Shown: positions 8,761-15,177, numbered from the stretch's first letter. The stretch is DNA of 16,844 nucleotides from Nanobdellota archaeon (GCA_018831025.1 JAHJRB010000048.1:1-16844); one strand, 5' to 3'. Made by a program: numbers and translations. Notes: generated by a model from the letters alone, not told the origin.

Positions 8761-9171
8761 ATGAAATATAAAATCCTAGATGATTTAACCTCAGATATTA
8801 TGTTTGAAGCATACGGTAGTAATCTAAAAGAAGCATTTGAAAGTTCTGCTTTAGCTTTATTTGATATAATCTGTAAAATAAAAGCAGTAAGACCTCTTAA
8901 ATCAATTCATATTGAATTATCTGCAGAAAACAAGGAAGAGTTAATGTTTTCTTGGCTGCAGGAATTAATCGCTAGAGTAGACTTAGAAGAAATGTTTTTC
9001 TCAAAATTTGAAATAATTGAAGTTTCTGAAACTAATCTAATAGCAAAAATCTACGGAGAGCCAATATCTCCAAAAAAAGGTGAAGTTTTAGTTAAAGCTC
9101 TAACAAATCATAAATATGAATTTAAAAAAACTAAAAGCGGGTATAAAGTTACAGCTGTTTTAGATATCTAG
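8761..9171 (+). CDS. Archease (RtcB cofactor protein)
   Basis: 136 residues, the usual size of archease. Family features: an N-terminal LTSDIMFEAYGSNLKEAFE segment matching the common H-T-A-D-x-x-x-x-A-x-G pattern (His replaced by Leu, Asp12 kept), a central FSWLQELI, and the C-terminal VKALTNHKYEF followed by AVLDI with its terminal Asp. Archease accelerates guanylation of RtcB and widens its NTP use in 3'-P/2',3'-cyclic-P RNA ligation. rtcB lies 1.2 kb downstream on the same strand, but a TA cassette is inserted between them. The last 79 bp are repeated at 10282-10360, just before rtcB. The stop TAG shares a CTAG palindrome with the stop codon of the convergent nucleotidyltransferase gene. 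Confidence 0.92.
   Translation: MKYKILDDLTSDIMFEAYGSNLKEAFESSALALFDIICKIKAVRPLKSIHIELSAENKEELMFSWLQELIARVDLEEMFFSKFEIIEVSETNLIAKIYGEPISPKKGEVLVKALTNHKYEFKKTKSGYKVTAVLDI
9092..9170 (+). repeat. 79-bp direct repeat, left copy (archease 3' end)
   Basis: Identical to 10282-10360 except for two positions (GTT/ATT and GCT/GCA codons), with no indel; the stop codon just beyond also differs (TAG/TAA). The two copies bracket 1111 bp containing the HEPN/nucleotidyltransferase pair. The left copy is the functional C-terminal coding region of archease. Confidence 0.95.
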
Positions 9172-9767
9172 ATAAAAACTTCAATAACTTTTGCATTTAC
9201 TTTGTGTTTATTTATCAGCTTAAAGATGTCATTTCTATATTGGATAGGAAGTAATATACAACTTTTTCCTAATTTTTTTCCATCATATTTTTCTAACAAT
9301 CCCTTATAAACCTTATCCTTAATTCTAAATCCATATATTTTATTAAGAAAAGAACCCCTATTTTTATCTATTCCATCCCAAAAAATAATAACAAAATGCT
9401 TAACTCCAGAAGGAAGTTTTTTATCTTCATAATGACCATACAAAATAATTCCAGTAGATGCTATGCTTCTCTGTAAACTTTCCCATTCTTTTAATTTTCC
9501 AATTTTTATACTAAATTCGTTTTCAACGCCTTTTGTCTTAAATAATACTGCTTCCCTACTACAGTAAAATTTACCTTCTATATCTTTAATTTCATTTTCA
9601 AGTTTTTTAGAAATTTTTCTAACTTCAATAAAAATGTCTACATCACTTTCTTTTGTTTCTTCATTTTTAGCTGCAGAACCGTACAGAACAACTCTTTCTA
9701 TATTTTCAATATTTTTTAAATTATCTAAAAGGTAAGCTACAAAATAACTTGCATATTTTTTTAGCAT
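9168..9767 (-). CDS. Minimal nucleotidyltransferase (MNT) of a HEPN/MNT TA pair
   Basis: 199 residues. The nucleotidyltransferase signature is complete: Gly30-Ser31, ten residues, Asp42-x-Asp44 (GS-x10-D-x-D, as in MntA-type antitoxins that AMPylate and silence a HEPN toxin). After the ~100-residue catalytic core comes a ~95-residue C-terminal extension (KHFVIIFWDG, LNKIYGFRIKDKVYKGLLEKYDG, ILLPIQYRNDIFKLI) that standard short MNTs lack; it resembles extensions in other archaeal nucleotidyltransferases. The ATG overlaps the stop of the HEPN gene by 7 nt (ATGCTAA), so the two are translationally coupled. The stop codon TAG (9170-9168) lies exactly on the archease stop. The AMPylation role is inferred from the motif. 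Confidence 0.82.
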   Translation of the reverse strand: MLKKYASYFVAYLLDNLKNIENIERVVLYGSAAKNEETKESDVDIFIEVRKISKKLENEIKDIEGKFYCSREAVLFKTKGVENEFSIKIGKLKEWESLQRSIASTGIILYGHYEDKKLPSGVKHFVIIFWDGIDKNRGSFLNKIYGFRIKDKVYKGLLEKYDGKKLGKSCILLPIQYRNDIFKLINKHKVNAKVIEVFI

Positions 9768-10171
9768 TTTATCAATTTTTTTAGCTCAAAAAATAAATTT
9801 ATTTTTTCTTGTAAGATGTCTTCTGTTGCAGGAGCCCCATAAGCTAAGTCATCCCTTTTTTCCTCTATTTCCCTCATTTTATTTATTATCTCATCAATGT
9901 TCTTGATAGATTTTACTTGAGAAGTTATATTGTCTTGTACTTTTTTAAGGACATTTTCTTTTCTCTTCTTAAACCATCGATGATCTATTCTAGAACCTTC
10001 TTTTATTATATCCTGTTTATGAAAATACAATTCTAAAAGAGTCTCTGCTCCAAGTGAAAGTAAAAATGCTAATCTTCTTTGATGAGAAACTAAACCATTA
10101 GAATCTTTCGATGCTGCCTCTATCTCATCCAAAACTTCCTTCAATATTTCGTCGTGTTTCTCTTTTTTCAC
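9761..10171 (-). CDS. HEPN-domain protein, probable toxin of HEPN/MNT pair
   Basis: 136 residues, all-helical, starting at GTG 10171. HEPN ribonuclease toxins normally end in an R-x4-6-H motif; here the matching place reads R106-DDLA-Y111-G, so Arg is kept but His is replaced by Tyr. The protein is either a different HEPN subfamily or catalytically altered. Size, helix content and immediate coupling to a GS-x10-D-x-D nucleotidyltransferase support HEPN. Four iterated operator-like palindromes lie directly upstream, the first 1 nt from the start codon, so tight autoregulation by the complex is likely. The pair runs against archease and rtcB and is flanked by the 79-bp direct repeats, suggesting arrival as a cassette. 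Confidence 0.72.
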   Translation of the reverse strand: MKKEKHDEILKEVLDEIEAASKDSNGLVSHQRRLAFLLSLGAETLLELYFHKQDIIKEGSRIDHRWFKKRKENVLKKVQDNITSQVKSIKNIDEIINKMREIEEKRDDLAYGAPATEDILQEKINLFFELKKLIKC

Positions 10172-10172
10172 T

Positions 10173-10268
10173 TTAAGACATTTATCTTTATTTTGTTAAG
10201 ACATTAGTCTTTATAAGTTTTTCTATTTTAAGTCATTTGTCTAAAGATATATAAGACATTTGTCTTTA
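10173..10268 (-). promoter_or_regulatory. Four 18-bp iterated palindromes upstream of HEPN/MNT
   Basis: Copies at 10173-10190 (TTAAGACATTTATCTTTA), 10196-10213, 10228-10245 and 10251-10268 (ATAAGACATTTGTCTTTA). The consensus is a palindrome, AAGAC-N4-GTCTT. Start-to-start spacings are 23, 32 and 23 bp, close to two, three and two helical turns, so paired dimers could bind on one face. TATA-like elements (CTTATAAAG at 10216-10208 and TATATA near 10250) lie within the array on the minus strand. This is a probable operator of the TA operon. Confidence 0.75.
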
Positions 10269-10281
10269 ATAGAAACCTTAT

Positions 10282-10361
10282 TTAAAGCTCTAACAAATCA
10301 TAAATATGAATTTAAAAAAACTAAAAGCGGGTATAAAATTACAGCAGTTTTAGATATCTAA
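10282..10361 (+). pseudogene. Duplicated archease 3' fragment (right copy of 79-bp repeat)
   Basis: It encodes the last 25 residues of archease (KALTNHKYEF ... ITAVLDI) and ends in TAA, with no start codon. Relative to the intact gene it has Val to Ile, a silent Ala codon change and TAA for TAG, so coding constraint was kept until recently or the duplication is young. It sits 38 bp before rtcB, where the archease end would be expected in an undisturbed archease-rtcB operon. Confidence 0.92.
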
Positions 10362-10367
10362 AGGAAA

Positions 10368-10377
10368 TTTATTTAAA
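10368..10377 (+). promoter_or_regulatory. TATA box of rtcB
   Basis: TTTATTTAAA just after the archease remnant, centred about 26 nt before ATG 10400. This supports ATG 10400 as the start and a leaderless transcript, and gives rtcB its own promoter although archease is now separated from it. Confidence 0.6.
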
Positions 10378-10399
10378 GTTGCTCATTCTTAAAAAAACT

Positions 10400-13282
10400 A
10401 TGAAAGAGAAATTACAGCGAATAAATGACTATGAATGGTTACTTCCGAAGTCAGTTAGAAAAGGAATGAGAGTGGACGCTAAAATAATAGCAAATAAAGC
10501 AATTTTAGCTGCAATTGAAGATGAAGCTGTAAATCAGTTAACAAATGTTGCAATGCTTCCAGGAATTCTAAATCCAGTAATAGGTTTAAGTGATATGCAT
10601 TTCGGATATGGACTCCCAATGGGTGCTACTATGGCCTTTGATAAAAATGAAGGCATTATAAGTAGCGGATGTACGGGATTTGATATAAATTGTATTGATG
10701 GAGATACTAAAATCTTACATTCTTTTGGATATACAAAAAAAATTAAAGATTTTGAAAAAACTTTCCAACAAGACAACATAGTATGTTTTAATCCTACAAG
10801 CAAATTAAAGAATACAGATATAGCTCTTTTTATGAAAAAAAAGACTGGATTAAAAAAAGTCTATAAAATAAAAACAGAATATGGAAAAGAGATAATTGCT
10901 ACAGAAGATCATCCTTTTTTTACAAAAAATGGAAAAATAAATGTCAAAGATATTAAAGTAGGAGACCAAACTTCTTTTTATCCTTTTGAAGGAATATCTT
11001 ATGAAATACCTAAAGAATTTACCATAGTTGATTTAAAAGATATAAAAAAAGAAAATTCCAAACAAGAACTAATTAAAAATGGACTTTTACCTCTAAAATC
11101 TAGCAATTTGAAATTATCTTATCTATTGAAGTTATTAGGATTTCTTTTAGGAGATGGTCACGCATATAGAACTAAAGATGGTTACGGGAGATTAGATTTC
11201 TATAGCAAAGATGTTGATGATCTTAAAGAGATACAAAGAGATATTGAAATGTTGGGTTATAGAGGAAATATTAATTCAAGACAGAGAAGCCATAGTATTG
11301 ATACATTTTATGGAAATGTTAAATTTGATACTATTGAGAACACTTTAAGAGTGAATATGCAATCTTTATTTGATATTTTAGAAGCATTAGGATTAGTTTT
11401 AGGAAATAAAGTCCATAATAAATTTAGAATTCCAGATTACCTATTTAAATTGGCATTATGGCAAAAGAGACTTTTTTTAGCATCTTTTTTTGGGGCTGAA
11501 TTAAGTTCCCCTAAGACTGTAACAAATCATGGATATAACTTTTATGGATTGGTATTGTCTCTAAATAAATCAGAAAAACTTCTTAAAAATATTGATTTTT
11601 TCCTAAAACAAATAAAGTTAATGCTGAATGATTTTGGGATAGAAAGTAACATAATAAAAATAAGAAAAGAGTACGAAGGTAAAAAAGGCATTACTTATCG
11701 AACAAGACTACAAATATCTTCAAAACCAGATAATTTAATTAACTTTTTTTCAAAATTAGGATATGAATATAATAAGGAGAAGAAATTTTTATCTAATATT
11801 GCTACAGCCTATCTTTTAACTAAAAAAAAGATATATCTTGAAAGGGAAGAAGCTATTGATAAAGTAAATGAATTAAAGAAATTAAAAAAACCTAAAGAAA
11901 TATTTAAAGAATTAGTCTCTGAACATGTAAATAAAAGATTTTTAATTAGAACCCTTTATGAAAAAAGAAAAGATATTAGAATATCTTTTAATTTTCTAAA
12001 ATTTGAAGATTTTTTAAAAGAAAAAATAAATAATTTAGGAAAAACAGGACAAGTCTGGGCTAAAATTGTTGAAAAAGAAGAAATTGATTTTGATGATCTA
12101 GTCTATGATTTTACTGTTTTTGATGAAAATCATAATTTTATAGCGAATAATTTTGTTGTCTCTAACTGCGGCATTAATTCTATAAGAACTAATCTAGACT
12201 ATAATGACATTAAAGACAAAATAAAAGAACTAACATTGGAATTATTTAGAACAATCCCCTGTGGGGTCGGAAGTAAAGGAAAATTAAAATTAACTCCAGA
12301 TCAGCTAGACGAAGTTTTAGTAAAGGGAGTAAACTGGGCTGTTGAAAATAACTATGGTACAAAAGAAGACATAAAACACATAGAAGAAGATGGTTGTATG
12401 GAAGGAGGAGACCCAAATAAAGTGAGTGATCTAGCAAAAAGAAGAGGACTATCCCAGCTAGGAACTCTCGGAGCTGGAAATCATTTTTTAGAAGTCCAGA
12501 AAGTTTCTGATATCTTTGATGAAAAATATGCAAAAAAATTAGGAATAATAAACACAAATCAGGTTTTAATAATGGTTCACTGTGGAAGCCGCGGATTGGG
12601 TCATCAAGTAGCTTCCGATTATCTTAAAATTCATGAAAAAGCAATAGAAAAATATGGGATAAAAATACCAGATAAGCAATTAGTAGGAGCCCCGGCAAAT
12701 TCTGAAGAAGGTCAAGATTTTTTCTCAGCCATGAAATGTGCCGTGAATTATAGTTTCACAAATAGGTTAGTAATGACTCAATGGATTAGAGAAGCATTTG
12801 AACGAGTTTTAAAAAAAAAATGGGAAGAAATGGAGATGCAAACCGTATATTCCATAGCCCACAATATTACCAAACTAGAAAAACATAAAATTGACGGAAA
12901 AGAAAAAGAAATTTATATCACAAGAAAGGGCTCTACAAGAGCATTCCCAGACACCCCAGTATTAATTGCAGGAACAATGGGAACTTCTTCTTTTATTTGT
13001 AAAGGAACTAAGGAAGCCCTAGAAAAAACATTCGGTAGCTCAGTACATGGCGCTGGAAGATGCATGTCAAGAACTGCAGCAATTAAAAAATTCTGGGGAG
13101 ACGAAATAAAAAAAGAACTATCTGAAAAAGGAATTATTACTCAATCAACCCATCCAAAAGTCTTAGCAGAAGAATCACCTCAATCATACAAAAACGTTCT
13201 AGATGTTGTTGATAGTGTACACAATGCAGGAATTTCCTTGAAAGTATGTAAATTAAAACCAGTTGGGGTTTGCAAGGGTTAG
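10400..13282 (+). CDS. rtcB: RtcB RNA ligase (3'-P / 5'-OH) precursor with intein
   Basis: The precursor is 960 residues; the spliced enzyme would be 468, normal for archaeal RtcB. It joins 2',3'-cyclic-phosphate or 3'-phosphate ends to 5'-OH ends using GTP and Mn2+, in tRNA splicing and RNA repair. In spliced numbering the metal ligands and nucleophile are all present: Asp95, Cys98, Asn202-His203 (GAGNHF), His235 (VHCGSRG), His329 (IAHNIT), and the guanylated His391 (VHGAGR). ATG 10400 was chosen over a TTG at 10379 because MKEKLQRINDYEW begins as in the family and the TATA box is 26 nt upstream. The intein splits the protein exactly between Asn97 and Cys98. The 3' 30 bp overlap a convergent homing endonuclease gene. 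Confidence 0.96.
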   Translation: MKEKLQRINDYEWLLPKSVRKGMRVDAKIIANKAILAAIEDEAVNQLTNVAMLPGILNPVIGLSDMHFGYGLPMGATMAFDKNEGIISSGCTGFDINCIDGDTKILHSFGYTKKIKDFEKTFQQDNIVCFNPTSKLKNTDIALFMKKKTGLKKVYKIKTEYGKEIIATEDHPFFTKNGKINVKDIKVGDQTSFYPFEGISYEIPKEFTIVDLKDIKKENSKQELIKNGLLPLKSSNLKLSYLLKLLGFLLGDGHAYRTKDGYGRLDFYSKDVDDLKEIQRDIEMLGYRGNINSRQRSHSIDTFYGNVKFDTIENTLRVNMQSLFDILEALGLVLGNKVHNKFRIPDYLFKLALWQKRLFLASFFGAELSSPKTVTNHGYNFYGLVLSLNKSEKLLKNIDFFLKQIKLMLNDFGIESNIIKIRKEYEGKKGITYRTRLQISSKPDNLINFFSKLGYEYNKEKKFLSNIATAYLLTKKKIYLEREEAIDKVNELKKLKKPKEIFKELVSEHVNKRFLIRTLYEKRKDIRISFNFLKFEDFLKEKINNLGKTGQVWAKIVEKEEIDFDDLVYDFTVFDENHNFIANNFVVSNCGINSIRTNLDYNDIKDKIKELTLELFRTIPCGVGSKGKLKLTPDQLDEVLVKGVNWAVENNYGTKEDIKHIEEDGCMEGGDPNKVSDLAKRRGLSQLGTLGAGNHFLEVQKVSDIFDEKYAKKLGIINTNQVLIMVHCGSRGLGHQVASDYLKIHEKAIEKYGIKIPDKQLVGAPANSEEGQDFFSAMKCAVNYSFTNRLVMTQWIREAFERVLKKKWEEMEMQTVYSIAHNITKLEKHKIDGKEKEIYITRKGSTRAFPDTPVLIAGTMGTSSFICKGTKEALEKTFGSSVHGAGRCMSRTAAIKKFWGDEIKKELSEKGIITQSTHPKVLAEESPQSYKNVLDVVDSVHNAGISLKVCKLKPVGVCKG
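10691..12166 (+). other. RtcB intein, 492 aa, with LAGLIDADG endonuclease
   Basis: The intein starts at Cys (CIDGDTKIL) after extein FDIN and ends VVSN before extein Cys98 (CGINSIRTN). Block B is TEDHPFFTKNG and block F DFTVFDENHNFIANNFVVSN. LAGLIDADG motifs lie near intein residues 148-158 (LLGFLLGDGHA) and 261-272 (FLASFFGAELS), with acidic residues intact. The penultimate residue is Ser instead of the usual His, which assists Asn cyclization, so C-terminal cleavage may be slower or helped by another residue. The site, DIN/C at the Mn-binding cysteine, is the one known for Pyrococcus RtcB inteins. The enzyme cannot be active before splicing. Confidence 0.95.
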
Positions 13283-14194
13283 TTCTTTTACTATTGATTT
13301 TTTTATTAGATTATTTTTTATTAATTTTTGAATAGAATTAATATCTTGTATATCTAATTCATAGTATACAGTCCCATACCCATTAATACATTTGTAAATT
13401 TTTGATTTAATTTTATATTTATTATACAATAATTTAGATAATTTTTTAAAATTCTTTTCAATTATTGAATTTAAACGAACATAAGTTGGTTTGCCTTTAA
13501 TTTGCTTTATTTTTGCCTTTTTCTTAACAATTTTCTTTATGAATTCTTTTAATTTTTCTTTATTTTTTGGAAATTTCCATTCATATATAGGATAAGATAG
13601 AATAACTTTTTTTAACATTTTCTTTTTATTAGTATGAATAAATCCTATGTTTTTACTGAATTTTATGATGTTATTTTTTCCAAAAATTTCTAACCTAGAT
13701 ATTTTTCCTTTCTTTTTTATTTTTATAATAGAATCAATCTTAAAAATTTCTTTTAGTTTGTTTTGTATTTGATTTAGCCCTTTATGATTGATAGATTCTG
13801 CACCAATTCTTCTATTTTGTCCAATTTCACATTCTAGCCATCCTTCACTATCAAAAAATGCTCTTAACCATAAACTTATTTCTTTTTTTGTTAAATTAAA
13901 AGGCATTGACCATTCTCTAGCATAATAAGAACCAAATTTACATAGTTCAAAATGAATCTCTTTATTATCTGATATGTAATTATATCTATCCTTCCAATTT
14001 TTCCTTCCTTTTGTTATACTAATCTTTTTTTCAATCCCAAAGATACTTTCAAATCTTTTTTTAAAATCTTCTATCAAATTGATATCAGTATTTGTAAAAC
14101 TTACCCTATGATATTTCTTTTTTGGTGAACTAACATAACCATCTGCACATAAATACCCGTGTATTGCAGCCAAATCTTCATCAAATTTCATCAT
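13253..14194 (-). CDS. Free-standing LAGLIDADG homing endonuclease
   Basis: About 313 residues from the ATG at 14194. Two motifs are present: IHGYLCADGYV near the N-terminus and LWLRAFFDSEGWL about 100 residues later, with Asp and Glu at the catalytic places. A basic DNA-binding remainder follows, without intein splicing blocks. The frame extends upstream to ATG 14266, but that extra part (LIRLIRQTRVKLLNE) has unlike base composition, and a TATA-like TTTTAAAT at 14220-14213 suggests initiation at 14194 or 14191. The last 10 codons overlap the 3' end of rtcB on the opposite strand. It is probably a selfish element; its target is not evident, though rtcB and the local GC-rich patch at 14226-14255 are candidates. 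Confidence 0.85.
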   Translation of the reverse strand: MMKFDEDLAAIHGYLCADGYVSSPKKKYHRVSFTNTDINLIEDFKKRFESIFGIEKKISITKGRKNWKDRYNYISDNKEIHFELCKFGSYYAREWSMPFNLTKKEISLWLRAFFDSEGWLECEIGQNRRIGAESINHKGLNQIQNKLKEIFKIDSIIKIKKKGKISRLEIFGKNNIIKFSKNIGFIHTNKKKMLKKVILSYPIYEWKFPKNKEKLKEFIKKIVKKKAKIKQIKGKPTYVRLNSIIEKNFKKLSKLLYNKYKIKSKIYKCINGYGTVYYELDIQDINSIQKLIKNNLIKKSIVKELTLANPNWF

Positions 14195-14212
14195 ATAATT
14201 AAAAGACCTTTC

Positions 14213-14220
14213 ATTTAAAA
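14213..14220 (-). promoter_or_regulatory. Possible TATA box of the homing endonuclease gene
   Basis: TTTTAAAT on the minus strand, centred about 22-26 nt before the adjacent ATG codons at 14194 and 14191. A second TATA-like CTATAAAA (near 14270) lies immediately before the longer-frame ATG at 14266, too close to drive a message including that ATG, which argues against the longer start. Confidence 0.4.
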
Positions 14221-14298
14221 GTTTCACGCGGGTTTGTCGGATAAGTCGGATGAGTTGAACATACATTTTATAGAATCTAAGTTAAAAAACCATTTTTC

Positions 14299-14337
14299 CT
14301 AAAACATCGTTTTAGCATAAAAACTATAAAATAGTTT
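14299..14337 (-). terminator. Two perfect 7-bp hairpins after the toxin-antitoxin pair
   Basis: AAACTAT-AAA-ATAGTTT (14321-14337) overlaps the stop codon of the zinc-finger antitoxin, and CTAAAAC-ATC-GTTTTAG (14299-14315) follows. On the minus strand a TTTTTT run comes shortly after, at about 14288-14283. Both have perfect 7-bp stems and 3-nt loops. U-tract-assisted termination is plausible; the hairpins might instead stabilise the mRNA end. Confidence 0.45.
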
Positions 14338-14674
14338 CTCTATCTTCCATAGATTCCACTATAAGTTTATTTTCCTCTGGATGAATTCTTGTTTGAGTAC
14401 CTTTTTTAAAATGCAAAAATTCTGCTATTTTTTTTGGTATTCTAATAGCCAATGAATTTCCAGATTGTGTTATTGAAGTCCTTGCTTCTAATCCCCATAG
14501 TTTTTTTTCTTTTATGACTTTATCTATCTTATCTGAAGTCTTCTCATCAAAAAAGATTTCATTACATTTGTCGCATGCTTCTGCATCAAATTCTCCAAGA
14601 CTTTTTCCATATAATTTAAAATCTACTTTCTTTTTTACAAGATTCCCTTTTCCACATAAATAACATTTTTCCAT
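14324..14674 (-). CDS. Antitoxin with MqsA/YgiT-type zinc finger and AbrB-like domain
   Basis: 116 residues. The N-terminal half is a four-cysteine zinc finger (Cys4-x2-Cys7 and Cys34-x2-Cys37) of the YgiT/MqsA type. The C-terminal half (ARTSITQSGNSLAIRIPKKI, then LHFKKGTQTRIHPEENKLIVE) is a SpoVT/AbrB swapped-hairpin DNA-binding domain in place of the helix-turn-helix found in Escherichia coli MqsA. It should neutralise the upstream DUF4258-like toxin through the zinc-finger part and repress its own operon through the AbrB part. One nucleotide separates its ATG from the toxin stop (TAA-A-ATG), so expression is coupled. The order, toxin first, is as in mqsRA. Confidence 0.82.
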   Translation of the reverse strand: MEKCYLCGKGNLVKKKVDFKLYGKSLGEFDAEACDKCNEIFFDEKTSDKIDKVIKEKKLWGLEARTSITQSGNSLAIRIPKKIAEFLHFKKGTQTRIHPEENKLIVESMEDRETIL

Positions 14675-14675
14675 T

Positions 14676-14882
14676 TTATTCCACCATCACCGTTTTTATA
14701 ATATATTTATCCTTAACTATTTTATAAGCAACCTTTATGTAACCATATCTTGCTAAAAAACCATCCGTTTGTTTTATTTTTGCTCCTTTCTTAATTGTTT
14801 CTATGACTTGTTGTTTATTTATAGCTTTTCCTGCCATTCTTTTTTTAGCGTGATAAGTCAATATTAGCTCCAAAGTAGTCAC
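14676..14882 (-). CDS. DUF4258-like toxin (RelE/MqsR-like fold)
   Basis: Core residues TYHAKKRMAGKAINKQQVIE, then IKKGAKIKQ, YGYIKVAYKIV and YIIKTVMVE, match DUF4258 proteins, small toxins probably related to RelE/MqsR interferases. It is placed directly before a zinc-finger/AbrB antitoxin. The start is uncertain: the frame is open up to ATG 14924 (82 residues), but a TATA box (TTTATAAA at 14908-14915) falls inside that extension, so initiation at GTG 14882 (68 residues) or nearby is preferred; ATG 14894 is another option. It is transcribed divergently from the VapB/VapC pair, with an 18-bp tandem repeat between the two modules. Confidence 0.75.
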   Translation of the reverse strand: MTTLELILTYHAKKRMAGKAINKQQVIETIKKGAKIKQTDGFLARYGYIKVAYKIVKDKYIIKTVMVE

Positions 14883-14936
14883 CTGTAAATACATGTATAT
14901 ACTAATATTTATAAAGTTTTCCATTTTCCAAATATA

Positions 14937-14972
14937 TTTAATATATCAATTATATTTAATATATCAATTATA
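14937..14972. repeat. Two tandem copies of an 18-bp AT-rich repeat between divergent TA operons
   Basis: TTTAATATATCAATTATA occurs at 14937-14954 and again at 14955-14972, followed by a partial third start (TTAAAG). It lies between the promoters of the DUF4258/zinc-finger module and the VapBC module and may serve as operator for one or both. AT-rich spacer slippage is the simpler alternative. Confidence 0.6.
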
Positions 14973-14990
14973 TTAAAGATAACAGAAATA

Positions 14991-15000
14991 TTTATATATA
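14991..15000 (+). promoter_or_regulatory. TATA box of vapBC
   Basis: TTTATATATA centred about 26 nt before the GTG at 15022. This fits a leaderless vapB message and fixes GTG as the start, since no ATG precedes the family motif. Confidence 0.6.
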
Positions 15001-15021
15001 ACTAAATATAACCAATATATC

Positions 15022-15177
15022 GTGAAAAATAGTAACATTACAACAATCAGAGTTCTAAAAGCAACAAAAGATGAATTAGGAGAGTATGGAAAGAAAAACG
15101 AAACTTACGATGATATTATCAAAAGACTATTGCAGGAAGTATTGGAACATAGTTCTAATAAAGGGGTGAAAGCTTGA
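15022..15177 (+). CDS. vapB: VapB-like antitoxin, 51 aa, GTG start
   Basis: 51 residues: an N-terminal strand TTIRVLKATKDELGEYG and a helical part TYDDIIKRLLQEVLEH, the pattern of ribbon-helix-helix-like archaeal VapB antitoxins. The gene ends in TGA at 15175-15177, overlapping the TTG start of the PIN toxin (TTGA), typical of an antitoxin-toxin pair. It should bind the PIN protein and the promoter region upstream. Its sequence pattern is shared with the C-terminal 40 residues of the protein at 3708-4145. It is easily missed because it is short and starts with GTG. Confidence 0.85.
   Translation: MKNSNITTIRVLKATKDELGEYGKKNETYDDIIKRLLQEVLEHSSNKGVKA

Noticed and set aside
10173..10268. CRISPR array
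   Set aside because: The four 18-bp units are palindromic with 5-14 bp gaps and no spacer-sized unique segments or cas genes; operator sites fit better.
9171..10281. Insertion sequence or transposon between archease and rtcB
   Set aside because: No transposase and no terminal inverted repeats; the flanking direct repeat (79 bp) is far too long for a target-site duplication.
10379..10399. TTG start seven codons upstream of the rtcB ATG
   Set aside because: It lies next to the TATA box, upstream of the expected transcription start, and RtcB family alignment begins at the ATG (giving Cys98 the standard number).
12246..12557. Minus-strand frame of about 100 codons within rtcB
   Set aside because: It is opposite conserved RtcB coding sequence, with a Leu/Phe-rich shadow composition.
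14195..14266. 24-codon N-terminal extension of the free-standing endonuclease
   Set aside because: Its ATG directly follows a TATA box (too near to be transcribed from it), and its base composition differs from the rest; kept only as a finding.
14226..14266. tRNA or rRNA fragment in the GC-rich patch
   Set aside because: No cloverleaf, T-loop or recognisable rRNA segment could be built; the patch is too short.
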